A stretch of DNA of 64,000 nucleotides from Pseudomonadales bacterium (lineage in GTDB: Bacteria > Pseudomonadota > Gammaproteobacteria > Pseudomonadales > Azotimanducaceae), in the NCBI GenBank assembly GCA_017642855.1, contig JAEPOO010000001.1, forward strand, positions 2,023,469 through 2,087,468, read 5' to 3'. The translations under genes and the position numbers were made by a program. The notes below the pieces were generated by a model. That model did not search any database. It worked only from the letters and a program-made list of their open reading frames with translations, and was not told the DNA's origin. Each line of letters starts with the position of its first letter. Position 1 is the stretch's first letter. This document shows, in pieces, positions 1 through 9,361 of this stretch.

Positions 1-540
1 CTTAGGAATGGACTTCATATCATAGGTCATGTTTCCCGGATCCTCCCTTTCGGGTGAATACACGACAAACATATCCTCGCCGATGACAAAGCCAGCACTG
101 ACTAACCTTGGTGCGATTACTTCACGAGTAGTACCTGGGTAGGTCGTACTCTCTAAACTAATAACTTGGTTTGCACGCAAATACGGAAGAAGCTCTTCGA
201 TGCTGCGAATAACATATTGAAGATCAGGGTCTCGATTGGGTGTCAATGGAGTAGGTACACAAAGTATTAGTGCGTCGAGCTCTGTTGCCAGCGAATAATC
301 TGTCGTCGCCGAAAGACTCGGTTCTAGGTCCCCAAGCCGGGCACTGGAGATGTGGCTAAAGTACGAAGTGCCGGATTCGATCGCCTTAATCTTCTCTGGA
401 TCGATATCGAAACCCAAAACCTCAAAGCCAGCTTCCGCAAAATTGAGTGCCAACGGCAGCCCAACATACCCCAAGCCAACCACACCAACTCTCGCAGATC
501 GGTCTTCGAATTTTGCAACTAATTCCTCTACAGATCTCAT
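1..540 (-). CDS. UDP-N-acetylhexosamine 6-dehydrogenase (WbpA/WecC type), 3' end beyond window
   Basis: The first 180 codons of a nucleotide-sugar dehydrogenase; the rest lies beyond base 1. A Rossmann motif GLGYVG is at residues 22-27, followed by an acidic residue pair (GFDIDPEK) that binds NAD, and the segment YSPEREDPGN near residue 165 is typical of the WbpA/WbpO branch rather than of UDP-glucose dehydrogenase. These enzymes oxidise C6 of UDP-GlcNAc, UDP-GalNAc or UDP-ManNAc to the uronic acid in the cytoplasm. The ATG at 538-540 overlaps the stop of the rmlD-like gene (ATGA), so it is probably translationally coupled and is the last visible gene of the manC-galU-ugd unit. The exact sugar substrate cannot be told from the N-terminal half. 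Confidence 0.88.
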   Translation of the reverse strand, partial: MRSVEELVAKFEDRSARVGVVGLGYVGLPLALNFAEAGFEVLGFDIDPEKIKAIESGTSYFSHISSARLGDLEPSLSATTDYSLATELDALILCVPTPLTPNRDPDLQYVIRSIEELLPYLRANQVISLESTTYPGTTREVIAPRLVSAGFVIGEDMFVVYSPEREDPGNMTYDMKSIPK

Positions 541-1400
541 AATCGCCCTAACATCAATTTCAGATTGTCTCGCCAATTCGTCGGTTCATGCCCAAGCAGA
601 TTCGCGAGTTTAGCCGTATCGAGCACGCTATAAGCGGGTCGCGAAGCTGGAGTCGGATAAGCCTCAGTTGGGATTGGATTGATGGGAATCGTACTATCCA
701 ACAACCCCTGATCCTTCGCTTCCTGCAAAATAGCGACAGCAAACTCATGCCAGCTGATCCCTCCGTGGTCAGTCCAGTGATAAATGCCAGGACTGAATCG
801 ATCTTCAACGACGATTCGCCAAATGGTTTTTGCGAGACCTCGAGCGTAGGTTGGCGAACCAATTTGATCAGAAACCACCCCAAGTTCGTCGCGCTCTGCC
901 ATAAGGCGCAACATAGTTTTCACGAAATTCCCACCATGCTCGCTGTAGACCCAGGCTGTGCGAATAATCATGGTCGCTTCAGGGGCTGCATTCAGTGCAG
1001 CAAGTTCTCCCGCCAGCTTGCTTTCGCCATATTCGCCTAACGGACCCGTTGGGTCGCCCGGCAGGTAGGGTTCAGATTTGGCACCGTCGAAGACGAAGTC
1101 AGTAGAGATGTGAATGAGGCGAGTGCTATGTTCCGATGCAAAAGCAGCCATGACCGAAACAGATTGTCCGTTCACTGTGCGGGCTAGCTCTGGTTCTTCT
1201 TCCGCTTTATCGACCTGGGTATAGGCAGCGGTGTTGATAATCAGTTCTGGCTGTTTGCTCTCAAGCAGGGCACGGACGCTGCTTGGCTCGGCAAGATCAC
1301 ACGTTGCGCGATCAACAAAGATTGCATCAAGCTCAGCAGGGAGTGTGTCGTGCAATGATTTCGCTAGCTGACCGGTCGAACCGAAAACGAGAATGGTCAT
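537..1400 (-). CDS. rfbD: dTDP-4-dehydrorhamnose reductase (RmlD)
   Basis: A 287-residue NAD(P)H-dependent reductase of the extended SDR family. It catalyses the last step of dTDP-L-rhamnose synthesis. Visible are the N-terminal dinucleotide motif GSTGQLA (residues 7-13), the STDFVFDG strand near residues 99-106 and the catalytic YGESK (Tyr124, Lys128). Length matches the family. No rmlA, rmlB or rmlC is in the window; they could lie past base 1 or elsewhere. It starts 4 bases after the stop of the upstream epimerase and its stop overlaps the next start. A related deoxysugar reductase acting on another nucleotide sugar remains possible. Confidence 0.88.
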   Translation of the reverse strand: MTILVFGSTGQLAKSLHDTLPAELDAIFVDRATCDLAEPSSVRALLESKQPELIINTAAYTQVDKAEEEPELARTVNGQSVSVMAAFASEHSTRLIHISTDFVFDGAKSEPYLPGDPTGPLGEYGESKLAGELAALNAAPEATMIIRTAWVYSEHGGNFVKTMLRLMAERDELGVVSDQIGSPTYARGLAKTIWRIVVEDRFSPGIYHWTDHGGISWHEFAVAILQEAKDQGLLDSTIPINPIPTEAYPTPASRPAYSVLDTAKLANLLGHEPTNWRDNLKLMLGRL

Positions 1401-1404
1401 CGCA

Positions 1405-2370
1405 TCAAACCCGGTAGTAGTCTCGGTACCAATTCACAAACTTCGTGAGACCTTCCTCAAGGGAAGTCTGAGGTCTATAACCAAAATCTCGCTCGAGGCC
1501 ACCAACATCCGCAAAAGTTTCTTCAACATCTCCCGGCTGCATGGGAAGTAGTTCCTTTTTAGCCCTCTTACCTACCAATCTTTCTAATATTTCTACGTAT
1601 TCCATTAAGCCTACGGGTTCACCACGACCAATATTATAAAGACGTGAGGACTCGACCGTATCTGCGCCATCATGAACACAAAGAACACCATCTACGATGT
1701 CATCAATGTAAGTAAAATCTCGGCGATGTTTCCCATGGTGGAACAATTGAATGGGTTCATCTCGAAGCATGTTCCCCAGAAAAATGAAAGGTGACATATC
1801 GGGTCTTCCCCAGGGACCGTAAACTGTAAAAAAACGGAGCCCAACTACGTTCAAATCGTATTGGTGACTATAGACGTGAGCAAGCAACTCATTAGCAACT
1901 TTCGTGGCGGCATATACAGACACAGGCTTATCTACTCGTGCCGAGGTAGCTAATGGTACGACGCCAGAGTTGCCATACACTGAACTCGATGACGCGTAGA
2001 TCAAATCAGCACTCAATTCTTTAGCGAGTTCAAGAATGGCGATGAACCCCTCAACGTTGCTTCGCGCATACGTTTTGGGTTTTTGAATTGAGTAGCGGAC
2101 ACCCGCTTGCGCCGCAAGGTTAATAATCTTCGAAGGTTTTGCATTCAGGACAAGTGGTGCAAGAACTTCTGAGTCCTCAATGGCCATCTTATGAAACTCA
2201 AACTCACCATTCGTTACCTGTTTAATTTGAGAGAGACGAGCCTGTTTCAATTCGACATCATAGTAGTCATTCAAATTGTCGATACCTAAAACCGTCTCTC
2301 CACGAGACAACAGCCGTTGACAAACACGAGCGCCTATAAACCCTGCTGCGCCGGTAACGAGTGTAGTCAT
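1405..2370 (-). CDS. UDP-glucuronate 4-epimerase (NAD-dependent epimerase/dehydratase)
   Basis: A 321-residue extended SDR protein that probably interconverts UDP-glucuronate and UDP-galacturonate. Evidence is GAAGFIG at residues 7-13, the NLNDYYDVELK segment at 33-42 characteristic of uronate epimerases, SSSSVYG near 127-133 and the catalytic YAATK (Tyr153, Lys157). The start was set at the ATG at 2368-2370, because it overlaps the ugd stop as ATGA and directly precedes the Rossmann strand; a 19-residue upstream extension inside ugd is unlikely. Lying immediately after ugd, it would use the UDP-glucuronate that gene makes. Confidence 0.9.
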   Translation of the reverse strand: MTTLVTGAAGFIGARVCQRLLSRGETVLGIDNLNDYYDVELKQARLSQIKQVTNGEFEFHKMAIEDSEVLAPLVLNAKPSKIINLAAQAGVRYSIQKPKTYARSNVEGFIAILELAKELSADLIYASSSSVYGNSGVVPLATSARVDKPVSVYAATKVANELLAHVYSHQYDLNVVGLRFFTVYGPWGRPDMSPFIFLGNMLRDEPIQLFHHGKHRRDFTYIDDIVDGVLCVHDGADTVESSRLYNIGRGEPVGLMEYVEILERLVGKRAKKELLPMQPGDVEETFADVGGLERDFGYRPQTSLEEGLTKFVNWYRDYYRV

Positions 2371-3701
2371 GCAAACAAGTCTGAGTTTCGGCCTATGCCT
2401 ACATAGGTCATTCCATAGTCGGCACAACGCTCAGGACTGTATATGTTACGGCCATCAAAGATCAACTTAGACTTAAGATCTTTGGCTAAGCGCCGAAAAT
2501 CCGGCTGTTTAAATTGTCGCCATTCCGTCACTACAATTAGCGCGTCCGCACTATCAGTCGCCGAATAGGGATCACTAACAAATTCTACGTTCGTACCCTC
2601 AAGCGCGTCTTTTGAGGTTTCGATAGCCTGCGGGTCAAATGCTCTGACTGACGCGCCGTGTTGACAAAGCGAGCGAGCAATCGTGATTGCAGGCGCACCG
2701 CGGATGTCATCAGTTTCCGGCTTGAACGCGAGCCCCCACAACGCGAATGTCTTCCCGGAGAGATCAGAACCATATTTCTCTACGATTTTATCGACCAGCA
2801 CCAACTGTTGTTTCTCGTTGCGACGTTCGACTGCATCAAAAATGGTGTCAGTGAGACCTGCATTTTCTGCCATATTGATCATGGCACGAACATCCTTCGG
2901 GAAGCAGGAACCGCCATAGCCGCAACCCGGGTAAATGAATGAAGGACCGATACGCGGGTCAGTTCCAATACCTCGGCGAACGTTTTCCACGTCTACACCA
3001 AACTCATCACACATAAGTGCAACTTCATTCATGAAGGAGATCTTGGTCGCCAGCATCGCATTCGCTGCATACTTGATCATCTCGGCATCGCGGATACCGA
3101 CAAACTGAATACGATCCTGCTTCTTGGAAAAGGCGCCATAAAGCTCTTCCATCACCCGTTCGCTTTTGGCGCTGTTCGTGCCGACAACAATTCGATCCGG
3201 ATACATGAAGTCTTTAACTGCACTGCCTTCGCGCAGGAATTCAGGGTTGCTGATGACATCAAATTCTATCTGCTCTCCGCGTTCATCCAATTGCACCTGA
3301 ATAGCTTTGCGAACCTTATCCCCAGTACCCACCGGCACCGTGGATTTATCCACCACGACAATGGGATGTGTCAGCCTCTCACCGATGGATTTCGCGACAG
3401 AAAGCACATAGCTCAGATCAGCACTGCCGTCTTCGTTGGGGGGCGTACCGACGGCAATAAAGATCACCTCGGCATCCTGCATGGCCGTGGCAAGATCGGA
3501 GGAAAACGTTAGACGACCGGCGTCGTAATTGGATGCTACCAGGTCATTGAGGCCTGGTTCGTGAATTGGAATGACACCGTTTCTTAAGTCATCCAATTTG
3601 GCTTCATCAATATCAACGCAGGTGACGTTGTTGCCCATCTCGGCAAAACAGGTTCCCGTGACAAGACCGACATAGCCGGTTCCCACAATCGCCAGCTTCA
3701 T
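2367..3701 (-). CDS. ugd: UDP-glucose 6-dehydrogenase
   Basis: A 444-residue enzyme oxidising UDP-glucose twice to UDP-glucuronate with NAD. The N-terminal GTGYVG (7-12), the central NPEFLREGSA segment (about 152-161) and the catalytic cysteine in GYGGSCFPKD (Cys266) are all present, and the length is normal for bacterial Ugd. It overlaps both neighbours by 4 bases (ATGA with the galU stop, ATGA with the epimerase start). GalU, Ugd and the epimerase thus form a contiguous path from glucose 1-phosphate to UDP-galacturonate, and the UXS gene at 23870 would make UDP-xylose from the same pool. Confidence 0.96.
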   Translation of the reverse strand: MKLAIVGTGYVGLVTGTCFAEMGNNVTCVDIDEAKLDDLRNGVIPIHEPGLNDLVASNYDAGRLTFSSDLATAMQDAEVIFIAVGTPPNEDGSADLSYVLSVAKSIGERLTHPIVVVDKSTVPVGTGDKVRKAIQVQLDERGEQIEFDVISNPEFLREGSAVKDFMYPDRIVVGTNSAKSERVMEELYGAFSKKQDRIQFVGIRDAEMIKYAANAMLATKISFMNEVALMCDEFGVDVENVRRGIGTDPRIGPSFIYPGCGYGGSCFPKDVRAMINMAENAGLTDTIFDAVERRNEKQQLVLVDKIVEKYGSDLSGKTFALWGLAFKPETDDIRGAPAITIARSLCQHGASVRAFDPQAIETSKDALEGTNVEFVSDPYSATDSADALIVVTEWRQFKQPDFRRLAKDLKSKLIFDGRNIYSPERCADYGMTYVGIGRNSDLFA

Positions 3702-4516
3702 GAGTTCATGTTCTCATAGACGTAATTGGTGGCTTCAACAAACCCGTCGATACTGCCGCAATCGAAACGGCGACCATGGAACTTGTAACCCAGGACCATG
3801 CGTTTTTTACACTGCTCATTGATGGCATCCGTAATCTGGACTTCACCGCCGGCCCCAGGCGCCTGCGTACGCAAAATGTCAAAGATATCGGGGGTCAAGA
3901 TGTATCGACCAATGATCGCAAGGCTCGTGGGCGCATCAACAGGGTTCGGCTTCTCGATCATATTGGAAATTTTGAAAAGACCATCCTGGATTTCTTTGCC
4001 TTCAATAATGCCGTAGCGATCAGTCTGATCGGCTGGCACCTCTTCAATCGCAACAATGGAACACTGGTATTCGTTGAACAGATCCACCATTTGCTTAAGC
4101 ACACCCGTGCCATTGGTACAGAAGTCATCAGCGAGTAACACGCCAAAAGGGTTGTCGCCCACCAGACGTTCACCTGTCAGGATCGCATGCCCCAGGCCTT
4201 TCATCTCGATCTGGCGGGTGTATGAGAAGGTGCACTGATCGATGACTTCGCGGATATCCTCCAAAAGCGAATCTTTCGAGGTGCCTGCAATCTGATGCTC
4301 CAGCTCGTAGGAAATATCAAAGTGATCCTCGATAGCCCGCTTGCCGCGACCAGAGATCACGCCTATATCTATAAGGCCTGCCTCGATGGCTTCTTCAACA
4401 CCGTATTGAATGAGCGGTTTGTTGACGATCGGCAGCATTTCCTTCGGCATTGCTTTGGTGGCGGGAAGAAACCGAGTGCCGTAACCCGCGGCGGGGAACA
4501 AACATTTAGTCAGCAT
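3698..4516 (-). CDS. galU: UTP-glucose-1-phosphate uridylyltransferase
   Basis: A 272-residue nucleotidyltransferase making UDP-glucose from UTP and glucose 1-phosphate. The family signature GYGTRFLPATKAMPKEML near the N-terminus, the LLADDF Mg-binding stretch and the VEKP segment are visible. I chose the ATG at 4514-4516: it gives the usual N-terminus (MLTKCLFPAAGYG) and has GGGA about 8 bases upstream, whereas the longer ATG at 4561 has no ribosome binding site nearby. It overlaps ugd by ATGA. The 130-base gap to manC suggests its own promoter, but none is clear. Confidence 0.95.
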   Translation of the reverse strand: MLTKCLFPAAGYGTRFLPATKAMPKEMLPIVNKPLIQYGVEEAIEAGLIDIGVISGRGKRAIEDHFDISYELEHQIAGTSKDSLLEDIREVIDQCTFSYTRQIEMKGLGHAILTGERLVGDNPFGVLLADDFCTNGTGVLKQMVDLFNEYQCSIVAIEEVPADQTDRYGIIEGKEIQDGLFKISNMIEKPNPVDAPTSLAIIGRYILTPDIFDILRTQAPGAGGEVQITDAINEQCKKRMVLGYKFHGRRFDCGSIDGFVEATNYVYENMNS

Positions 4517-4691
4517 ATTGCCGTCCCATTTTGAGGCTTCCTGAAGCCCGTCGAGTTTCATTTTGCATGGTAAATCAGGAATCCTATGAGTTCATCTATC
4601 AATAGACCACGAGAGAGCATGTTCCGTGCCAAAGCACAAGTTTACTATTAAATGGTGTAGATGGGATTAAGAGCGAACGGCTCATTTGAAA

Positions 4692-6098
4692 CTAACGACC
4701 GTAGTTGTCTTCGAAGCGGACGATATCGTCTTCGCCGAGGTAGCTGCCCGATTGTACTTCAATAATCTCGAGTTCAGCTTCTGACAAATTCTGTAGCCGA
4801 TGCTGGGTTTCCGCAGGGATATAGCAGGACTGATTCTTGGAAAGCTCGAACGTTTCTTCGCCAATCGTTACAGTCGCAACTCCATTAACGACGACCCAGT
4901 GTTCAGCACGATGGTGGTGGAGCTGCAGCGAAAGACTGGCACCCGGGTTCACGCTGATGCGTTTCACTTGGAAGGCCGGGCCAGCATCTACGCCTTCGTA
5001 GTAACCCCAGGGCCTATAAACTTTTCTGTGGAAGGTACGTTCCTCACGTCCATCTTCTTTGAGGTGATTCACAACGGATTTCACGTCCTGAGCCTGATCC
5101 TGTGAGGCCACCATGACGGCATCTGCAGTCTCAACTACCACCACGTCATTGAGCCCAACCACGGACACAAGACGATTTTCCGCCCAGACATAGCTGTTCT
5201 CAACACCGTTCACCACCACATCGCCCACCAGTGTGTTGTTGTGTTCGTCTTTCTCAGAGATTTTCCAGAGGGCATCCCAGGATCCAATATCGCTCCAATC
5301 TGCGTCCAGGGGCACGACTACCGCATTCATGGTGTGTTCCATCACCGCGTAGTCAATTGAATCGGAGGGACTTGCACGAAACGCGTCTTCATCTACTCGC
5401 GTAAAGTCTAGATCCGACGAAACGTTATCTGTCGCCTTCACCATCGCCTGTGCGATATCCGGTTTTTGCCTGCCGAGTTCAGACAAATAGACACTCGCCT
5501 TGAAAACGAACATTCCGCTGTTCCAGAAATAGAGATCAGACTGGAAGAACTCGAGCGCCGTCGATCGATCCGGTTTCTCAACGAACTTGTCCACGCGAAA
5601 GGCATCTTCCACACCTGCGCCCTTCCTGATGTAGCCATACCCCGTTTCGGGTCGATCCGGCACGATACCGAACGTTACGAGCTCATCCTGCCCGGCAAAA
5701 TGAATCGCTCGTGTTAAGGCTTCAAGAAAAACGTTTTCTTTCTGGATCACATGATCAGAGGGCAAAACCACTAGAATCGCATCATCTTCTTCTTTCAGCG
5801 CTTCGTGCGCAGCAAGCGCTACTGCAGGCGCTGTATTTCGCCCTTCTGGCTCCAGAATAATGCGGGATGGGTGAATATTAATTTCACGGAGTTGTTCCGC
5901 CACCAGGAAGCGATGCTCTTCGTTACAGACCAGAATCGGATCCGTCACATCCGGGTGACCAGCACAACGTGTCACCGTGTTCTGCAACAAGGAAAAGTCA
6001 TTAACCAGCGATAGCAGCTGCTTGGGATATAGCTCGCGAGATAAGGGCCAGAGCCTGGTTCCGGCGCCGCCGCAAAGAATAACTGGAATGACTTTCAA
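4692..6098 (-). CDS. manC: Mannose-1-phosphate guanylyltransferase / mannose-6-phosphate isomerase (bifunctional)
   Basis: A 468-residue type II phosphomannose isomerase/GDP-mannose pyrophosphorylase. The N-terminal nucleotidyltransferase domain carries GGAGTRLWPLSRELYPKQ (residues 10-27) and FVEKPD; the C-terminal cupin domain from about residue 355 carries RPWGYYE and LQLHHHRAEHW, the metal-binding isomerase site. The product GDP-mannose would feed mannosyl transfer and, if gmd/fcl exist elsewhere, GDP-fucose for the GT10 enzyme at 27314. The start codon appears to be TTG at 6096-6098: the frame has a stop 11 codons upstream and no ATG between. Its upstream gap is filled by repeats. Confidence 0.95.
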   Translation of the reverse strand: MKVIPVILCGGAGTRLWPLSRELYPKQLLSLVNDFSLLQNTVTRCAGHPDVTDPILVCNEEHRFLVAEQLREINIHPSRIILEPEGRNTAPAVALAAHEALKEEDDAILVVLPSDHVIQKENVFLEALTRAIHFAGQDELVTFGIVPDRPETGYGYIRKGAGVEDAFRVDKFVEKPDRSTALEFFQSDLYFWNSGMFVFKASVYLSELGRQKPDIAQAMVKATDNVSSDLDFTRVDEDAFRASPSDSIDYAVMEHTMNAVVVPLDADWSDIGSWDALWKISEKDEHNNTLVGDVVVNGVENSYVWAENRLVSVVGLNDVVVVETADAVMVASQDQAQDVKSVVNHLKEDGREERTFHRKVYRPWGYYEGVDAGPAFQVKRISVNPGASLSLQLHHHRAEHWVVVNGVATVTIGEETFELSKNQSCYIPAETQHRLQNLSEAELEIIEVQSGSYLGEDDIVRFEDNYGR

Positions 6099-6423
6099 GA
6101 AAGGTAACTCGTTAGGAAAAGGCGCATTTTACTTGAGATCTCTCCGCTACGCTCGTTTTCACTTGCGTAGGTCTACCCTGAGCGAAGCCGAAGGGTCGAG
6201 ATGAGGGTGGATGCGTATATTCACTCGCGTAGGTCTACCCTGAGAGAAGCCGAAGGGTCGAGATGAGGATGGATGTGCAGCTTCCCTCGCAAAGGTCGAG
6301 ATGAGGAAAAACCCCTCATCCCGAGCGTAGCCGAGGGATCTCAGGTTAAGATGCATCTTTTGAATTGCTAGAGACTCCACCATCCGTTACCGCATTATCA
6401 ACGGTCTGCACTACACGATCGCA
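6099..6423. repeat. Repeat-filled gap between manC and the Wzy/ligase gene
   Basis: This 325-base gap separates two divergent genes. From 6135 to about 6347 it is made of copies of the dispersed repeat. Two direct copies of about 62 bases start at 6158 and 6220 and share the core TACCCTGAG..GAAGCCGAAGGGTCGAGATGAGG; a shorter third copy follows, then an inverted fragment at about 6316-6343. The inverted fragment can form a 7-bp hairpin (GATGAGG with CCTCATC around an A-rich loop, about 6300-6321). I see no coding potential and no convincing promoter, although both flanking genes need one here. Confidence 0.85.
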
Positions 6424-7554
6424 GTGTGCTTGTTTCTGACGTGCGCGCTCTACTTCCTCGTCGAGAGCGGCAGCGCAAACAGTTTTCCGACGTATCTGAT
6501 TTCGCTGGCAATTTTACCCTTGCTGTTTCTGTTCCCTGAACAATTCAGGCGTCTGGACTTACCCCTCATTGGCTTAGCGGCTCTGTTTTTGGCCTATCTG
6601 GGATTATCAGTTTCCTGGAGTGAATCAGGAGAATCTGTCACTAAGCACCTGGGATACGTCCTACTGGTTCTCGGTTTCAGTTTGTCTGTTGCCATTGTAC
6701 TAACGCGATTCCGTTGGTCGCTCTATTGGCTTTGCTTGATCATCATCCTGGCTGCGGTCATCAACTGCGGGTACTCCCTCTATCTACATCATATGAACCC
6801 GGAGTATCAGCCACTGCCAGAGCCTCGCCTGTTCGCTCTGGGTCGACTCAGTAATCCAGTCATCAGCGCTCTAAGCTATGGCTTCGTTGTGATCCTGTGC
6901 GCATACATGGTGATGACCCGAGAGCGAATGATCGCCAAAGTTGTGTTTGCAGAAATCGCACTGCTATTCATCGGGGGAATCGTACTTACGTGGACACGTG
7001 CCGTTTGGCCAGCGCTAGCTGCGGCATTGATCATTGGTATTTTGCTGAACTATCCCGGTAATCGGAAAAAGCAGCTAATTGCGATATCTGTTGTATGTGG
7101 CGGTATCGTTTTGGTTGTACTTGCCAGCCTTGGACCAGAGCTATTGATGAAAAGAGCCTTCAGTTTTCGACCTGAAATCTGGTCAGAGTTTGTTTCTAGA
7201 GCTTTTGCTTCCAATGCTTTGATCGGTGTCGGTCTAACGAGTGATTCTGTCTTTCATCTGACTGGTGAACCCGAGCCCTTCAAACACCCCCATAGCCTTT
7301 TTGTATCCACTTTTTTCTATGGCGGACTGATCGGCCTCATTCTGTACATCGCATTGCTCGCACTCGCTTTCAGACGAGTGATGTTGTTCGAGTCACACCC
7401 TATCAAAGTGTTGGCTGGCATGCTGCTAACCTTTGGCGTGGTTGCAACGCTTGTGGACGGCAATGAAGTACTCGTGAAGGTGAACTACGTATGGCTACTG
7501 ATATGGTTTCCAATCGGCTTGCTCATGGTTAAGGAGCCGTCAAACCTTGCGTGA
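6424..7554 (+). CDS. O-antigen ligase/polymerase family membrane protein (WaaL/Wzy type)
   Basis: A 376-residue, very hydrophobic protein with roughly ten predicted membrane segments. The layout fits the O-antigen ligase (Wzy_C) family: clustered N-terminal helices, an LTWTRAVWPALAAAL segment with conserved arginine in the middle, and a histidine-containing HPHSLFV motif just before the last helices. Such proteins transfer lipid-linked polysaccharide to lipid A-core or polymerise repeat units in the periplasm. The start is the GTG at 6424; a stop lies 21 codons upstream and there is no ATG, so the exact start is uncertain. It runs opposite to its neighbours and its 3' end overlaps the WecA-like gene by 15 bases. 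Ligase versus polymerase cannot be decided. Confidence 0.8.
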   Translation: MCLFLTCALYFLVESGSANSFPTYLISLAILPLLFLFPEQFRRLDLPLIGLAALFLAYLGLSVSWSESGESVTKHLGYVLLVLGFSLSVAIVLTRFRWSLYWLCLIIILAAVINCGYSLYLHHMNPEYQPLPEPRLFALGRLSNPVISALSYGFVVILCAYMVMTRERMIAKVVFAEIALLFIGGIVLTWTRAVWPALAAALIIGILLNYPGNRKKQLIAISVVCGGIVLVVLASLGPELLMKRAFSFRPEIWSEFVSRAFASNALIGVGLTSDSVFHLTGEPEPFKHPHSLFVSTFFYGGLIGLILYIALLALAFRRVMLFESHPIKVLAGMLLTFGVVATLVDGNEVLVKVNYVWLLIWFPIGLLMVKEPSNLA

Positions 7555-8601
7555 CATTCGGTTGGTTATCACGAAATAGATGACACAGCAGCTCATAAAG
7601 GCAACATAAGACCAGTTTTCACCGATGCCCGCGTAGTAGAGCCCGACGCCAATACCTCCCAGCACGAAGGAAAGCAGAAAAAGACCATTCACAACCTGTT
7701 CCGTCGAATAGCCACGGTCAACAAGCATGTAGTGGAGATGTTCACGATCATCATCCACAGGCCATCGGCTGACTCGACTACGCCGCCAGATGACTCCGGC
7801 AATATCGATCAGTGGAATGAATAGCAGCCAGAGAGCAGTCACAGGTGTGAGCACCTGGATCTCTCCTTTGTAGACACCCTGACTGGCCATCAAGAACAGC
7901 GCCGCAATCATGAAGCCCAGAACGTAGGCACCGCTGTCACCGAGAAAAACTCGCGCACGCTCATTCCAGGGAAACCGATAGTTGAACAACAGAAACACAA
8001 CAATGCTTGCCAGCAAGATCGTCGACAGTGCGAAGACTTCTGAGTGACCACTGATGTAAGCCATGGTAGACAGCCATAGTAATGCACTCACCACCATCAG
8101 CCCGCATAGCCCGTCCAGACCATCCATCATGTTGATCGCATTGACGCCGCCCACCACCGCAATGCAGGTGAAGGTCAAGGCGTAGGGGCCAAGTCCCAGG
8201 TCACCGATAAACCAGATATCACCGACAGACAGGAATGGCAGGTCGCCCTCGAAATGAATCGCACAGCCAACGCCAATTTGAATCAGCATCCGAATCGCAC
8301 TATGGATGTGCGACAAGTCATCGACGATCCCGACGATCATCAATACAACCACTGATGCAAAGATTACCCAATGTGCCACAAACAGATCAGGCATGGTGAA
8401 GTAAACACTGAGCAGACCAGCGACGATACCCAAACCACCTACGGCCGCAGTGCTGTGCTCATGCTGCTTTCGACCTTCTGGATGATCCAGAAGGCCAATA
8501 GTCGGCGCCATTTTGCGAAAAACAATCAACACAAGGAACGTTACAACCACCGCGATCACGAGGGCTAACGCATAGTCAGCAGGAAATCTTTCTTCAGGCA
8601 T
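7540..8601 (-). CDS. Undecaprenyl-phosphate sugar-1-phosphate transferase (WecA/WbpL type)
   Basis: A 353-residue polytopic membrane enzyme of the MraY/WecA (GT4-type phosphotransferase) family. It starts a glycan chain by moving a HexNAc-1-phosphate from UDP-sugar to undecaprenyl phosphate at the inner face of the inner membrane. Diagnostic motifs are DHPEGRKQH near 39-47, VDD at 93-95, NAINMMDGLDG at 154-164 and FLGDSGAYVLGF near 220. It is the last gene of the long minus-strand unit, starting 1 base after the preceding glycosyltransferase stop. This is the natural priming enzyme for the repeat unit built by the neighbouring glycosyltransferases. The donor sugar is not known. Confidence 0.92.
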   Translation of the reverse strand: MPEERFPADYALALVIAVVVTFLVLIVFRKMAPTIGLLDHPEGRKQHEHSTAAVGGLGIVAGLLSVYFTMPDLFVAHWVIFASVVVLMIVGIVDDLSHIHSAIRMLIQIGVGCAIHFEGDLPFLSVGDIWFIGDLGLGPYALTFTCIAVVGGVNAINMMDGLDGLCGLMVVSALLWLSTMAYISGHSEVFALSTILLASIVVFLLFNYRFPWNERARVFLGDSGAYVLGFMIAALFLMASQGVYKGEIQVLTPVTALWLLFIPLIDIAGVIWRRSRVSRWPVDDDREHLHYMLVDRGYSTEQVVNGLFLLSFVLGGIGVGLYYAGIGENWSYVAFMSCCVIYFVITNRMSRKV

Positions 8602-8602
8602 G

Positions 8603-9361
8603 TCAGTGAAAGAACTGATTTATTTTTCTTATATTCTTAGACAACAGGGTGAACACACCACCTGCGCCGGTCTTGCGTAGCGCATCCAAGTCTTCACGGC
8701 TCTTTCTCGCGATCAGAGGTAAAGAACGGTTACTGACACCCCCGACTCGCATCTTAACAAGAACCTGTGGCAAGTATCTGGCGACAAACTCCGGCTGATT
8801 GAACAATCTAAGAATGAAGTGATAATCCGCCGCGATCTTGTAGCCGATATCGAAATTTCCAACACGCTCGTACCATTCACGGCGCACAAAAAGTGTCGGA
8901 TGAGGCGGCATCCAGCCGAGTGTCAGTTGCCTGGCGGAATAGTTTCCCGCGATCCACCTTCGAATAACTCGATCCGTGTCATCTTGCGCAACATATTCAA
9001 GGTCGCCGTATACAGCGTGTATCGAGGTGTCGTCGAAACAATCTGCAACCTGCTGTAGTGTCTGAGATGATGCATACATATCGTCTGAATGTAAGAACCC
9101 AATGACTTCACCATTCGCCAACTGAATCCCTTTGTTCAACCCATCATAAACACCGGCGTCTGGCTCTGATTGAAAGACGTCCGGTTGGTGACTGTGATTT
9201 TTGACGACATCCTGTGTGCCGTCGCTGCTGGCTCCGTCAACCACGATGTGCTGAATACTCCCGTAAGTTTGCTCGGCGATACTGTCCAGGCAAGAGGTTA
9301 TGGTGGCGGCGCTATTGAAGGTCGCCGTAATTATCGAAAGTTTTGGCTCTAGGTCAGCCAT
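8603..9361 (-). CDS. Family 2 glycosyltransferase
   Basis: A 252-residue GT-A fold glycosyltransferase. LSIITATFN opens the first strand, VDGASSDGT (41-49) binds the nucleotide and LHSDDM gives the metal-binding acidic pair; the PHPTLFVRREWYE segment is common in WcaA-like colanic acid or capsule transferases. It lacks membrane segments and probably acts at the cytoplasmic face. I placed the start at ATG 9359-9361, overlapping the 3' end of the carbamoyltransferase by 8 bases; an upstream TTG at 9370 is less likely. Donor and acceptor are unknown. Confidence 0.88.
   Translation of the reverse strand: MADLEPKLSIITATFNSAATITSCLDSIAEQTYGSIQHIVVDGASSDGTQDVVKNHSHQPDVFQSEPDAGVYDGLNKGIQLANGEVIGFLHSDDMYASSQTLQQVADCFDDTSIHAVYGDLEYVAQDDTDRVIRRWIAGNYSARQLTLGWMPPHPTLFVRREWYERVGNFDIGYKIAADYHFILRLFNQPEFVARYLPQVLVKMRVGGVSNRSLPLIARKSREDLDALRKTGAGGVFTLLSKNIRKINQFFH

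Noticed and set aside
6348..6423. A JUMPstart/ops element before the polysaccharide genes
   Set aside because: No GGCGGTAG-type word was seen here or upstream of 22554.
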